Notes under the pieces: generated by a model
Told to the model about the DNA's origin: nothing
The model's input: only the letters and a program-made list of their open reading frames with translations
Databases searched by the model: none
NCBI GenBank assembly: GCA_903813345.2
Contig: CAIIXF020000001.1
Coordinates: 56,809,885-56,873,884 of the forward strand
Direction of reading: 5' to 3'
Length of the DNA stretch: 64,000 nt
Source: Owenia fusiformis
Lineage: Eukaryota > Annelida > Polychaeta > Sabellida > Oweniidae
Shown: positions 1 through 15,000 of the stretch, piece after piece
How positions within the stretch are numbered: the stretch's first letter is position 1
Layout: the number at the start of each line of letters is the position of its first letter
Made by a program: the position numbers and the translations under genes

Positions 1-3000
1 AACTCCATACATGAGTCTATTATTGGCCTCAGTTGCATCAGCATCACTGGCCTCTATCTGACCAACAACAGTATCAATTTCCACGTCCTCTGGAATCTTG
101 ATGTTTACTGTCTCAGCTGCTATGGGGCCGTTGTCATTGTGATCATTAATGTTGATGCGAATACTGACCTTTGTGTCAAAACCAGTGCCCTGTTTGTCAG
201 TAGCCAACATCTAGAAAATAGTATTCCATTTGAATCCGGCTGAAGTTTTCAAAGATTGAATGCCCATGGTTCAATGGAGAAATGGTGATAAACTGAATTA
301 ATTTTTGTGAATGGAGTACTGACGTATTCATAAATAAAATTCAATTCATGAATTCATAACCAAATGTGAAAATGATTGGAATAATTTACAATATGTATAG
401 TCATAATAGCTTACCTCTATGTTGTAATGATCACGTCCGGCGTCTCTATCTATTGCCCCTGCTTCGGACTCTCTCACGTAGAGTGTCCCATAGAGTGGGT
501 CAACTTGGAATATCTTTCTATCCGGTCCGGTTATTGAGTAGCGGATCATCTTGTTGGCTGACGTGGCATCGTTGTCAGAGGCATACAATGGCGGTTCCTG
601 TTACACATTATTGAAACAACAGGTTAAAAACGTGCAGTTACCATAACTGAAAATCAAAACTGCTTTTCATACATGTCCAACAGATTGAAGTATTGGCATA
701 TTGAAAACATTCAGATGACCATTGAACTGCATGGACAAGTAAAGTGGAATAAACACAAGACGAGGGTTGACCCAATGTTTAGCCTCCTTAGGACAAATAC
801 GTTCGCTTTGTATTATGCAGAATCAAGTGTCTGCTTTGGCTAACAATTTCAGCGAATCCTTACCATTTTAACCTCTTGTCGTGGCATAGGGTCATCGTCA
901 TCTTCACATATGTGTCCAACATATGACTCACTTGAGAAAGTTGGGTAGTGGTCGTTGAGGTCTATTACTTCAATCCTGATGTTGCAATGATCCTATATCA
1001 TATAATAAACTACTATTATAATCTGACATAGACTTCAGTTTCCCTAAATGAAGTAGTGTGGAACTCATCACATTTTGAGTAGGCCTATCTTGATCTAAAT
1101 ATTAACACATAACTAAGAATAATGTGTTCAGTTTGAAATCACAAAGAAAATTGCTGAAGTTAATTTCGACTCGAGCTAAAATGTGTTTATATGAGACGGA
1201 AGGCACTGCCAAGTGGTCACATGTGTTATGTATTACATGTATTACCTTCAGTACTGGCGTCCCTTGATCATATACCTCAGCGATGATGAGAAAATAGGAC
1301 CTATCTTCTGCGTCGATTCCCCGATCAACGACTATATCACCAGTAGTCTGACATAGAAGAAATACATAGTTATTTTCGTATTTCAATTTAGATTCGTCAA
1401 AAATTATTTCACAACCAAATGACTCACAATGAATGTCACTAAAATAGATATTATTTCACTAAAATGGTATCCTAATTCACAAAGTTTCAGTTCCCCAACA
1501 TGTATCATAACCACGACGTTGAAGATGTGAAATCAATCAATAAAGAAAGTAATGTAACCATAAATGGAGGTGGTGCCATCCAAAATATTACTGACCTCGT
1601 CCATCTTGAAAAACTCCGTTCCTTCACCATGAATGATCCTATACTTTAGAGCAGAATTCTCTCCTTCATCTCTATCTGTGGCATTAACCTGACCCACGTG
1701 GTGTCTATGGGCAACGTTTTCCTTCACTTGAAACACGTAGAGACGGCTGATGAAACGGGGCTGGTTGTCATTTGCATCAGCAAGTGTGATTTCGACATCC
1801 ACCTCAGTAGACTGAAGAGTGAAGTAGTGCAAAAGGGGGGACATTAATTAAATTGCTACATTAAATGTAAACTAGACAAGATATAGCCGCTTCAAGAAAA
1901 ATATGGGAGATGGTACAAATGTCCCATGGCTTTGTTCAGTTGTTTACAAATATTCAAACAATTATGTTTACACTATGTTTTAGTACAATTCCAATTTAAT
2001 GAAATGGTAGAAATACAAAAACTATGTTTTACTCTTATGGAAAACTCATGACTTACAAGGTACTTGGCTGGTACTATAATGAGTTACGTTCAGCTATTGC
2101 CCTAAGAACCAAATAATAAGATCAAAGATCACTTACATGTATACCGTCATCAGCTTTCACGCGAAGTACATAACTTGGAACCTCTTCTCTGTCAATTTCT
2201 GGGCAGCTAACAACTGAATATCTGTTAAACAAATGGTTTGATAAAATGGCATCTGGGGTTGTTAAGAACAATTACCTGATTCTATGTCTCATTGAATTCT
2301 GAACATCTTCAGATCGTTGAACTAATGAAGTTGATATCTGTTTTATTTGCTAGGGCTCCAATCAATGGTTTTTAAGCATTACTGGGCCTTTTGGGCCTTG
2401 TTTTTAATTTTAGGCCAAATTATTCCTTGAATTCTCAAATTTGGGTCCAAGTTTTGGTTTTAAACTTAATGACCTTAACCGGCATGATTCTTTGTTCTCA
2501 ATCATGCCAACGGTGTCATTAGCATGAAAAATTAAGGGGCATGTCAAAAAAGTCAGGGATGACCTTTTTTTATTATCACAGGCACATTCCATATTGACCC
2601 ACATGCAGAGATCGTCCCCAAGTCTTCTCAAATCAACTTATTAGTAGTTACCCATTGATCAACTTGAAGCATCCATCCTCGTTACCACCAACAATACTGT
2701 AATCCACAGTCCAATCTCCATCTTGGTCTACTGCCTGAAGTAGATCAACGTGTAAATGCGATCACGAAGTATAATATTGGAATTGGATACTTCTATAGTA
2801 ACAACCCAGTCACATTTCCTGCGGCCGCCGTGCGGCCTATCATTTCTGCGGCCAGTAACATTTCTACGCTCGCCGTGGAATTTCTGCGCTCTCAAACTTT
2901 TGCAGTCACATTTCCCACGGCAGCCGCAGGGTGAATTTAAAATTTCTGTTGATAAATAATACTTTTTTCATTTTATTTACGTCGGGACAATTTATAAATG

Positions 3001-6000
3001 TTATTCATAGTGCTAGGATGTAATATCAAATGAAAAGTGATCGTGAAACATTGACAAATAATGATTCAATCTTGTTGAGCCAGTTGATTTCTACGGGGAC
3101 CTCAGAAATGAACAAAAATTATAACTCCGAGTTATAATTTCTACGCCTTCCCTGCGGCCTGTAAAAATCTGCATTCGCCGTGCGGAGGCCGCAAGGCGAG
3201 CGTAGTTTTTCTACGCTCGCCGCAGAAATTCACCGATTTAATTGATCTGCGGTCGACTTGCGGCCGCCGTGCGACAAATGTGACTGGGGTGTTATTAGCT
3301 GAATTATACTCTTGGAAACGCAGATTGAAGAGGAGTCTCTTAATACGCAAAGACGATAACCTTTTAAAGAACAAATAAGAACAATACCAGTGTGTCATAA
3401 TTATGAAATATCCGATTACTAAAGGTTGTTACAGTAGTTCTATTTTCTCATTGAACAACATGACATGCAAAAGTAGAGCTATTACCTTTACGTCGACTAT
3501 AGGAGTACCCGCAGGAACAAGCTCATTGACAACAACAGAATAACTTTCGAGAAGAAACTTTGGAGCAAAGTCGTTCTGCTCTGTGATAACAACTTTGACC
3601 GAAACATCCATCCATCTGAAAGCATAAAGGGAGTTTCGGTAACAAGGAAGTTTTTAACAATATGTTTGACTCCATGCGACTTGATGGGTCTCAGAAATCG
3701 ACGGGTCTTTGCCTCATCAGAATACGTTGGATGACCCGAAGAGTTAAGAATTACTTGTCACATGAGAATGCTTATATCGTAAATGATTAAGCAGTATTTG
3801 GAGTTTTATCCAAATTGAAAAGTTATTCATGATCAATAAAAGCAAGGAATATACTGTTAGCAATCACTATTATTTATCCTAAAACCCAGTTCTCATACTT
3901 TACCCGTAGCATAAAAGCAAAATTAGCCAATACCGTTAGCAATCACTATTGAGGAACATTCGCGCGACTTTACTACTCACTTCGTAGTGGTAAAGTTCAC
4001 AGGCTGGTCGATTGCACGCACAGTCAATTCATAAGTTGGGTACACTCGTATCTTTCTAAGCTCCCGAAGGTCTGATTCAAGCCGAAGTTTTCCATCTTTT
4101 TCCCCGAGAGAGAATCGTGTTGGCCAGTCGGGAGGAGAGCCCCCTATTATCTTATAGCGTACCTGGCCATTACCCATCAACATTTCGTCAGCATCGCTGG
4201 CTATAATCTATAAATACAATACACTTAAAGCTTGTATTCGCGAATGCAACTAACGCCTGTCGGCTACCGGATTAACTTAGCTTGTATTCGGAAATGCAAC
4301 TAACACCTGTGGGCTACCGGATTAACCTACTCTTTTATTGCAAACTCATTTAAATATGAATAACCTGCCACTATTCCATTCATATTTAAATGAGTTGCTC
4401 ATAAAATACTAGCTTAAACCGGTAGTTACAGGCGTTAGTTGCATTCGCGAATACAAGGTTACTATTTTATGGGAAACTCATTTAAATATGAATAGTACCT
4501 ACCAGTAGTCCATTCATATCTAAATGAGTTGGTCATAAAATAGTAGGTTAATCTGGTAGCCGGAAGCCGTTAGTTGCATTCGCGAATACAATGTTACTAT
4601 TTTATGGGAAACTCATTTAAATATGAAGAGTAATTGCCAGAAGTCCATTCAAGACATATCTAAATGAGTTGGTCATAAAATAGTAGGTTAATCCGGTTAG
4701 CCGTTAGTTGCATTCGCGTATTCAAGCTTAGCTACAAGCTCACAAATGCAACTAACGCCTGTCGGCTACTGGTTTAATTTACTATTTCAAGGGCAACACA
4801 TTTAAATATGAATAGTAGACTACAGTATTTGCAATTTGTGCATAAACCATGCATATACCAAAGTTGTTTTTTAATTTAAAACTGTCACTAATTGTAATGA
4901 TACATTTATAACACACTTTACAATTGTCACTGCTTAGTATCAAGCAGAGGCCGTAATCTTCGCATCTAAGATGGCCAACGTTAATTGTCGATTTTAATAT
5001 TTTTATTGTCCATTTTTATATTTCACGTTAATATGCTTCACTATTTGAACCAAAACAGGCTTATATGACATAAGCACTATATGGACGTTAATTGTCGATT
5101 TTGATATTTTTATTGTCCATTTATTTGAACTGCTTTATCACCGTGTTTATATTTCACGTTAGTATGCTTCAATATTTGAACCAAATCAGGCTTATATGAC
5201 ATAAGCACTATGAAGTGATCATCAGAATCATGACAAAAATGTTCCAGCTTTCTAAACACCCCAAGTCCCCAACTCTGTTATTTTATGAACAAAACATCTT
5301 ATGCAGCAAAATTACCTGTCCTATGAGATGCCCCTCTAGCGTACCATCGGTTATACTATATGAGTATTCAGTTTTTGGGAACACAGGTCCGTTATCGTTA
5401 ACATCATCCAAGTATATCTCCAACAGAGCGTTGGGACGGCTTCGTTTACGATCTTTGGATTTTGTCTCGATCGCTGCAACCTACATCAAAGCCATCAAAA
5501 TTTCTTCAGTCTTAACATCGAATTGATCGAAGAAACACAACGCATAACATCAAGCAAATAGTGAATATCATTGCGCCGTTGAGAAGATATTCTGTCGTCC
5601 AGACAATTTTATATCCAATCCTCGTGGATCTCATCTGATCTAGAATGCTTGAATTTGTAATTTAAACTATAAGTATTAATTGAACTGTTGTGATTCGTAT
5701 CTCCTCTGGCTGTTTTTCACATTATTATACAAACCGATAATCTGAAGTTTTGCCTCTGTTCCCTGTCGAGCACACTTTCGTCTTTGACGGCGACGATGCC
5801 ACTACTTTCACCTATTTCAAACGCTCCACTCTGATCTTGTAGCACGTACTCGAACTCATTGTTTATACCCTGAAGACACATGGACAAAGGTAATGCTAAA
5901 GAGTTTGCAACGGACCTCACGGGAATCATGTCTACCGTAAGATAGATGAGCGTGTACAAGCGTTCATTTTGGTCATTTTAAAGGTTTTAGAATGCGCTGA

Positions 6001-9000
6001 CTTGCACCGATTTGCCTCAAATTGAGAGAGACAAAAGAGAGAAAGAGAGAAATAGATTTGATTGTGCACACACGCTTACATAATCATCATCATCGGCTGA
6101 TACTTTCATCACTATTGTTCCTGTTGGTGTGTTCTCTTTAATGGTGGCATTGTAGACGTCATCTTCAAACTTTGGGGCATGGTCATTAACATCATCAACA
6201 GCTATAACTACTGAACAGTTACACATCATTCCCGGGTCATCCATTTGTATTGCCTGCAAGGATATAGAACATTACAACCATACCCCAAACTCGTTTCTCA
6301 GTTTGACTTTCAATCAACATCATACCTTGGAAATCCAAGATGACCATACCCTGCTCTGAACTTATGAGTATAGATCACACTACCGTACCTCGATCGCGCA
6401 TGCACGAAATTTTTGGCTTTCAACCAGGTCGCTTATGAGTATATCGACTGCTTAGTCAAAAGGTTAATACTTTGGTGCTCAGAGTGGGTCAATATTGTTA
6501 TTCGCTGAACTTCAGTGGTGCAATAGTGAAGTCCATGTTCCAAGTTATATGATGGTTGAAGAAAGAATGTAAATAATATCGTTTAAATGTTAAAATATTT
6601 GATATGTCATAGTACAGGGTACACAGTTGCAAAAGTTGATCAATACAGGGTACAAGGAATGTAAATTGTTCAATAATGCAGGGAGCGAAAAAGTAAACTG
6701 ATTATACAGAACGATTCGCTGGTTTTACATAAAAAACAATTCTGAGATAATATACTAAAATCGTGTTTTGTACGATGGTGTGATGGTATATTTTTAAACC
6801 ACTAAATGTAATTGATCTAATCTTTATTTTCAGACGAGTACAATAACAACGTACATGTGCCAATCAATTTTTTAATGCGCTTGATATCCTAATCCAGTGG
6901 TAAATGGAGCATAGCTGTTTTTGACATTTAAAACCAGAATATTATGAATATTATAGAAGGAATGATACGTTTCATTGGAGTTCATTGATGTATGAATGCA
7001 TACAAGGGGTGTCATTAGAATACGCCATTAGAATATTTCAAATGGTGTATATATGGAAATGCTTGCCTAAAATTGCAAAATAACTATATGTGCGGAATAT
7101 GACATATGTTTGAATCGTGTTTATCGCGTAACCGTTACCGCTGCCATTTTGAATGTTGACTAGACATAGTGCTGTACAACTAGTGTATTTGGAGGAAGTG
7201 GATTCACAATACTATAACTATGCTTAACCCATACTTTTTACTCTGGAAACTATTACCAGATCGATATAGTCTTATATGACATGTTGAATGTCAGATGTTT
7301 TTGGATGGTATCTGCTCCAGTGATTTTGCATTTAATCATGAAACGCTCATCACTAGACACCTCAAAACAAACATTATCCTCTTCGTGACAAGAGGAAAAA
7401 TGTTTCACTATATGTTGTGCCTTACGGCAAAGTAAAGATGCATTTCTGGGACGACTTTTATTCGTGTTGAGATTTTAGAAAAACAATTAATTCACAAACA
7501 TACAGTTGAATAACATACTAGAAACCATATCTACATATAACACAATGACACGCAGTATAAATAACAGTTAACTGGTTTTTTTGTTACATACCAATGTCAG
7601 AATAAGTAATATTTTCGAAGTGAAACTTAGACGCTCTCTGTACGTTACTAGATTTACTGAAATGTATCTTGTATTGCTTTCGAGTTTTGCTTCACTGCGC
7701 CCACTATATTTTGTTGCCAACAATATTCTACAAACAGCTTGAGGAATCTATTTTATGTCTGGTAGAACACTAGGAATAAATGTAAAATGTATTTTACATT
7801 CAGAAATATGGAATTAAACCCACGTCCTCCATTTGCAACTTAACTGTACCCTGTTTTCCGTGGTCACGTGGTAGGGTAGTGTGAGGACAGGTATACGATA
7901 AACAAAACTCAACGGTTACCTAACTGTCCCCATGAGTTTCGTGACCGTTCAAAGTTGAATAACAATATTGTTTATTTGTTGTAACGTGCTGCAGTTATCA
8001 AGTAGCAGCCTATTCTTTAAGTGCTTAATAAGTGAACCATTAGTCAACTAATAATAGTTATTAGTAATCGAATGCTTTAGGTAATATCATCCCTGTAATT
8101 AGACTTCTGATTCACGTTTCAGATTATACATCGTGGTAAGCCACGCCTTCTCCATGCAAGGGAACAGAGATGCAACAGAGAGAGATGCTATATGAGTATC
8201 AGAATGAAGATTATATAATATTATTATATACCTCAAATGTATTCTAGATGCTCATTGGCTTATTCATGGTCACATGACATGGAATAGATGAACTAATTCC
8301 CTGGAAAGTCCTAAATCCCTGCTTTCAGGGAAGATGAATTGTACTAATCACCAGTTAGGTCATGTGACCAGTCAATAGTACATTTTATCTTCCCCCAAAT
8401 CTGAGATTATAGGAGTTGAAAGGTAAAATGCCTTTAAATGCCAATAAGAACCTGTGAACATTTGATATTGAAATGAAAAGACTTCTCATTTTGTTTTTGT
8501 TTACAGAGTACTTATCAGGTATATAATAAAACAAATAGTGACTGCCACATTTTCGGGAAATAGTGTTAAATTTTTCCTCTCGGGAATATCCTGTCCACTG
8601 ACTTGTTCCCTCGGCCTGCAGCCTCGGGAACATGTCAGTGGACAGGATATTCCCTTGAGGAAAATATTTTGCACTATTTCCCTCAATGGCAGTCACTATT
8701 TGTATACTGTTACATTGTACACCAACATACGACCCATATGATTTTCTTTAGCATTGTCAATCGACTGAAAACAGCTTTGAAAACATCCTATTGTCTAAAT
8801 TGTCACCCAAAACTGATGAACTGACTAAGTAGTCTTAAGAAGATTATTTACTGTATATCAACGCCACGCGTCTATTTTACGATGGTAATAATCTAATCAT
8901 GAATTCCTTTAAAGGGTGACGCATATCGTTTAGCAAATCGAACGCTCGTTTCTGGTGTTGCTCACCGTTTAGTATAAAAGGCCCGATCCCGGAATAATAC

Positions 9001-12000
9001 TTAAGGGTTCACAGGTTCGAGGTCGTTGTGTCAACACCTCTAACTGTTATATCACTCTACTATACCTTGCATTTGGCTTTCATGAGCAACGAATTTGGCT
9101 TATTAGTAATGATTATATATTTGTTTTTATTTGTCTGTTCCTTATTAATGGTTTATCGGTTGAAAGTTAGATGTTGATAAGGTACTTTCAAAAATATACT
9201 CAACAATCCAATTAGACAAACAAAGTATTTTATGCATTTCTAGGTGTTAGGTATAGTAGTGTGTATATAGCATAAGTATATCATAGATCGTCACACATTT
9301 ATAAAAGGGTGATTTTTATTTTGACAAATCAATTCCACATTTATGGGTGAAGTTTCAGGATCTTCTATTGATGTATAATAAGGAAAAATTGGCATCTAAA
9401 TTTCCCCATAACGTAATAGCACACAGCTTGGCATATGAAATATCCTACAAATGAAACAAAGCAAGACAAACCGGTTTCTAATACAAGGATTTATATTGGC
9501 TGTTGTACATGTATTCTTTGAACGCAATCACTCTTTGGATAACGTTTTCAAAATCATTATAAACGGATTACTTTATCTCAAAGACAATTTCAATAAACTG
9601 GATTTTACAGAACTCCCCTTATTTCTTAAAAATGGACTGATCCAGTTGATTCGCCTGGAGCCGCCATATTGTTTTTATACGGGATGCTAATCGGAACCCT
9701 TTAATGAGAAATACATTGAAGATAACTTGGTGCAATACTCCTATTCGCGATAAGAGTTCAGGTGGTAATTTACATAAATATCTCCCATGATGCATCACTT
9801 TGGAAGGGACACATTTTCATTGGCCCGCCGAACGAGTCGAATACTCTGAACGTTTCTCAGCTTCTGATATTCCATTAGCCCTCAAGCATAGTTATATGAT
9901 CCAATCTATTGAATAATCAGAAAGATAATCGGAGATTCAAAGTAACATTATTGATATTTTTTCGATCTTTGATGAAGTCTGAGCAATTTCTGGGAAATCA
10001 GTGACGTCACTGGAGTTGGACGGCATTTTCATCTACAGATTTCTTCGGATTTGGGGATTACAGTTCAAAAAGCCTTGTTATATATCTTACTTACATGCAT
10101 ACCTATCATTTGTGCAAATGCAAGTCTACATGAATGTTTAATAGAGTCGCAGTGCGGCATTGAAAATAGCACCCCTGTGTAATCCAATGGGAAAGAACCC
10201 GGATGTAGACGAAGTTGTACCATACATGAGAGCTCTTCAAACGAGAGTTAACTAAACTGAACGAAAACTAAACGTTATCGCGTATTGGTATATTCAATTG
10301 AACTTTCCATTTCGAAGTTTAGATTACTTATAAATGAACAAAAAGTGTCTTATTATGATATAAATGGACATACTTGAACAGTGAACATAAATGTTGGAAA
10401 TCCAGGAACCTCCCCATTTGCTATATTTGTATGTCTTCCCACTGGTTTGATTTGCCGCACAGAACCCGTAGACGGATCTATAGCAAAATGTTCCTCAACA
10501 TCAGATGAGGCGTCCACTATTCTGTACTCTATTGGAGCATCCTGACCTTCGTCTTGATCAACGGCACGGATGTTTTCTGGATCAAATTGCAGGAACTCCT
10601 GATTAAAATGAACAAGAGATGAACGATGTATATTTGGTTGTGGAAAGTTCGCCCTAATAGGATAGTTTCTAAATAGCAGAAAAATCAATGAAATCTCGTG
10701 CTGCCATCTTTTATTCAGCTTTTAACTCGGGCTAGAGCTCCATTCATTTACATGCTAAAATCTTGGAAAAGTGGCTTAATTTCATGATTTATCAAAGTGT
10801 GTTTGTTGAATCTGTATAAAACTTGAATGATATACCACATGATGACCCTGTTTATGTACATGATGTGATTAAACATGCAAATGTTGATTGACATACAAAT
10901 AATCCACAGATTTAAAGAATTTTAGCATTGCATCTATGGACATTTGGCCCAAGTTTTTTTAAATTGTTATAGAAAATTATTCAAATTACATAACTGTGTA
11001 AATCAAAGCTATTAAAGGAGAAAACATTTCACTGAATTCAAATATGCCATTTAAAAGAAGGTAATGTAAGTCATTAGAGGTCTAATATGCAAGTCTCTTA
11101 AAATCTCACGAAAAACGAGATTTAGCGAGATTTCAAAAGCTATATGGAAACTATACTATTCTTTAATTGGAGACACACTATTTTGTTTTGATATCTAAGA
11201 AATGTACATTTTACCTCTAATGATAAGAAGGCACACTATCGGGATATTACTTGATACGTCTCAATACAAAATGAGTATTTATTCCTCCCAGACATAAAGA
11301 GTTGCTTAATATCTCTCATTTTATTTGTACGGCTGACAAAATGTTGCTCTCTTATACTTACACCTGTTACAGGGGGTCTGTCACCTATCAGCGTAGACTT
11401 ATATACGTGAGAATCAAACATTGGCGGAAGGTCATCTTCATCTATAACATGGACACATACAGTGGTCGAGCTGGTCTTTGGAGGGCGTCTGGAATCTGAC
11501 GCTATGACCTTTAGGGAGTATTCGTGTATACCTATGTCATAGTCTAATTCCTTTACTAGTTTGATCTCTCCAGACGTTTTATTTAGCTCGAACGCATTTG
11601 ATTTTGGTTGTACCGACTGTAAGTGGAAGAGGACAACTATTAATACAGACATTATTACTTCATTTCATTTTTACCATAACTTTTCCAACAGTTTTCCTTT
11701 GACCTTTATAAAAAAGAGCTTCATCTACCCCAATGTAGGAGGCTTTTGGTATATTTCCCGCCGCGCAAACTTCTTTATGGTCCAACCAAGTATCGAGGCA
11801 AAATTACTCTCTAGACCTCATAATCGGCAAATCTGAGATTTTGTGTATTGTATATACCTGCAAGGTATATGTGACAATATCGGCCTTTTCTAGATCACCA
11901 GGGTAACAATCAGCGTCCGTAGCAGTTATCAGGCCGCCATCTAGTGAGGTACCAGGTAGGTGACTCTTAAATAATATCAAAACAATGACAAGTTCATTAA

Positions 12001-15000
12001 TATGTCAGCCGGCAGTTGGCTGGGTGAGAAAGCGTATCATTTACCGAACATACTATTGACAAGATTATTAACAGGTCAGCCGAGAGACACAAGTCAGAAT
12101 CCAAACATATTTTAAGTCTAAGTAGCATTTGCGAATTCAACTGTCTGCCGTCGGCTGACGTTTAATCAGCTTATTTATTGCCAACTCATTGAAATATGAA
12201 TATGAATAGTAGCAGGTGTTATTCAAATTTAAATGAGCCATCACATTACTATGTAGAAGTGACCAAATAGTCCATTTGTCATTTTCTTGACGTATGAATA
12301 TTTAAAAACATGATGTTTTCTGTGCAAATACTATCATTAGGGTTTATTGGAGTGATTTAGCTGGGTTGCCAAAAAATTAACGTTGGGGAAAATGTTTGTA
12401 TCTATCACCATGGTAACATACCAGGTACATGGTGGTATCCCGACGCTAAGTCAATAGTCAACGCCATGTTAAGCCAATGCACCCCTCCCTAATTAGCCGA
12501 TATACTTTTTTCCCCAAACTAACTTTTTGTCCAACCCAGTTAAATCACTTCAGAAAACCATTCTTATTATAAATTAACCATAAAACATCGTGTTTTTAAC
12601 AATTCATAGGTTCACTATAGTATGTATAGGGGTGACAAATGGACTAAAAATGAAAGTAGCCACATTGAACCATATTCACTCAATTTTGATGGTTATGCTT
12701 AATACCTACCTCACTAACTTCTAACTCATAAACTTCCTGTTGAAATACTGGTGGATTGTCATTTGTATGCTCCAAGGGAACTTCCAATGAAAACAAATAC
12801 TGAAATTGAAATATAGCATTCGTTTGAAATATTATTGATAAATAAATGGAACAAAAATCACCACCGCTATCCCGTTGGCTCGCTCATTGACGAATTGTTA
12901 AGAAAAAGTAGTTATTCACCAGGAGGGATCTGATATGGGGAATATCACAAGGATGATATTAATATGATATTACCCATATCATCCCGACAGGTGAATAACG
13001 ACCTTATACCATGCCATTGGTCAATATTTGCCTCAATGTTATAATGAACTTTATTTGGATGTTTATTCACTTGCACTGTAAAATTTGGGAAATAACTTAT
13101 TGTAACGGTTTCATAAATTGATTGATGAGTACAAGTATTAATAACTCTGCCTACAATATCGTGACGTGACGTACATGTATATTAAATGTTCATTTGGCTA
13201 AAATGGCACAATACAACGCAATAAGTTACCTCTAAAGGCATAGATCCTTCGATTGCAATGATACATTTCCCACCTATTCGAAGCGAAGGTACACAAAGGT
13301 CCTGCAAGAAAGACAAAGGCATGTTCCTAAGTTCATATCATAGTATGGTTGGCTTACCCGCCCAAAGTATGCACGTATGGTTTGCCAACCTACCCTATGT
13401 ATGCATGTGTTGTTTACGGGTGTGTAGGCGTTAATTACGCCCGTTAAGAAGTTAATTCTATACGCGTTAAAACAAATACAGCCGTAAACTAACGGCGTTA
13501 AAATGTTCAATAGCGGGCGTCAAGACATAATCTAACACCCGTTGAAAAACATCTATACGCCCGTCGAGTTTATTTTTAGCGCCGTAAATTATGAACCAAT
13601 CAGCACCTTGCTTACATAATGATTCAATGCATCCTTGCTAAAAGAGCAACTCCAAGATCCCTGCGCAAGTAAATAACAATCAGAAGCCTGCTTACATTTT
13701 AGTGTGTTGCATTGAGGTCCTTAAATCTTCGTTCAAGATTGTTAGACGACTTAACCAAAGAAGTATTCAATTTTAAGAGCAAATTAAAAGGCAAATTGAA
13801 GAGACATGTACTGTGTTGGCAGTTATCAACACCCATTGTAGAAACGACAAAATTGCAAAATTGTATTCAATTGTTAGAGCAAATTAAAGGCAAATTGAAG
13901 ATACTGTGTCGGCAGTTATCAACACCCATTGTCAGATCGCAAATGTATCCCTCTAAAGGATGTGTTCAGATACTAGAATTATGGTATCTGATCAACTGCA
14001 TATTGACTCTAGACTATAGCTATATCCTTTTGAAAATATACTGAAAATGTCAGATGAGCCTATATACCCAGTATACCTAGCCAACATATGTTCAAATTTG
14101 GTATTAGGGAGATGTGTACTTTTTGAAATCTTTATGCAGTCCTCTTTAGAGTCACGTGTTATTTTCAGGAGTACATTAATATACGATCTTTCACATTTGC
14201 ACAAATAGTGCACCAAGATTCCCAGAAAAGAAATAATGTTTCATATGCCAGCAATTGCAATAGTTGTTCCTGACACAATCGTGAGTATGTGCCAGACCAT
14301 CCCTCTCCTAATATGGTAGCTATAACCATATAGACACGAAAACATTTATATTGTCATATCTAGATCACTTAAAAAGGTCGCGCTCAATTTTTAGTAGGCT
14401 GTCATATTTAACACAGGAAGTGATGTCATCGACTCTCAGCTTTGCACGAGGAGGATTGGAAGGTTCCAACTCGATATTCTTAAATCTCCAATCGATGCGG
14501 TAGTTTCCGATCTTGCATGTATATTTCTACGGCTGCAAGATATTCTGATATATGCCGATATTCTTGACTTGATTGAAATTTGTATTCATAACATGACTAG
14601 GTGATACCCATATATGGAACAGAATATCGATTGGCGTCCCTGGGATGAGCCAGTCCTCCTTGGCTTTGCATATATCATAAGGACTTATTAAGAATTACAA
14701 AACCAACAGAATATTATTTTTCAATTTTGTCTTTAACCCTGAAAATATTATTAAGTTGACAGTAGGACAACTTTTCTAGAAGTGATTTTGTGCTACTTTC
14801 CGATACTGTTATAGGTAAGTTAATAAGATTTGAAATTTTGATGCCTTGACAAGGAACCGTTAAGTTATTAGAGGAATTCACCTGAGAATGTATATGGACC
14901 TATATTAGTTCTGCAATGCGCATTTAGTTATGATACTATTAGTCTGTAATGCATTTAGTTATGAAACTATTAGTCTCTGATCTGATTTTTCTAAGAGCTC

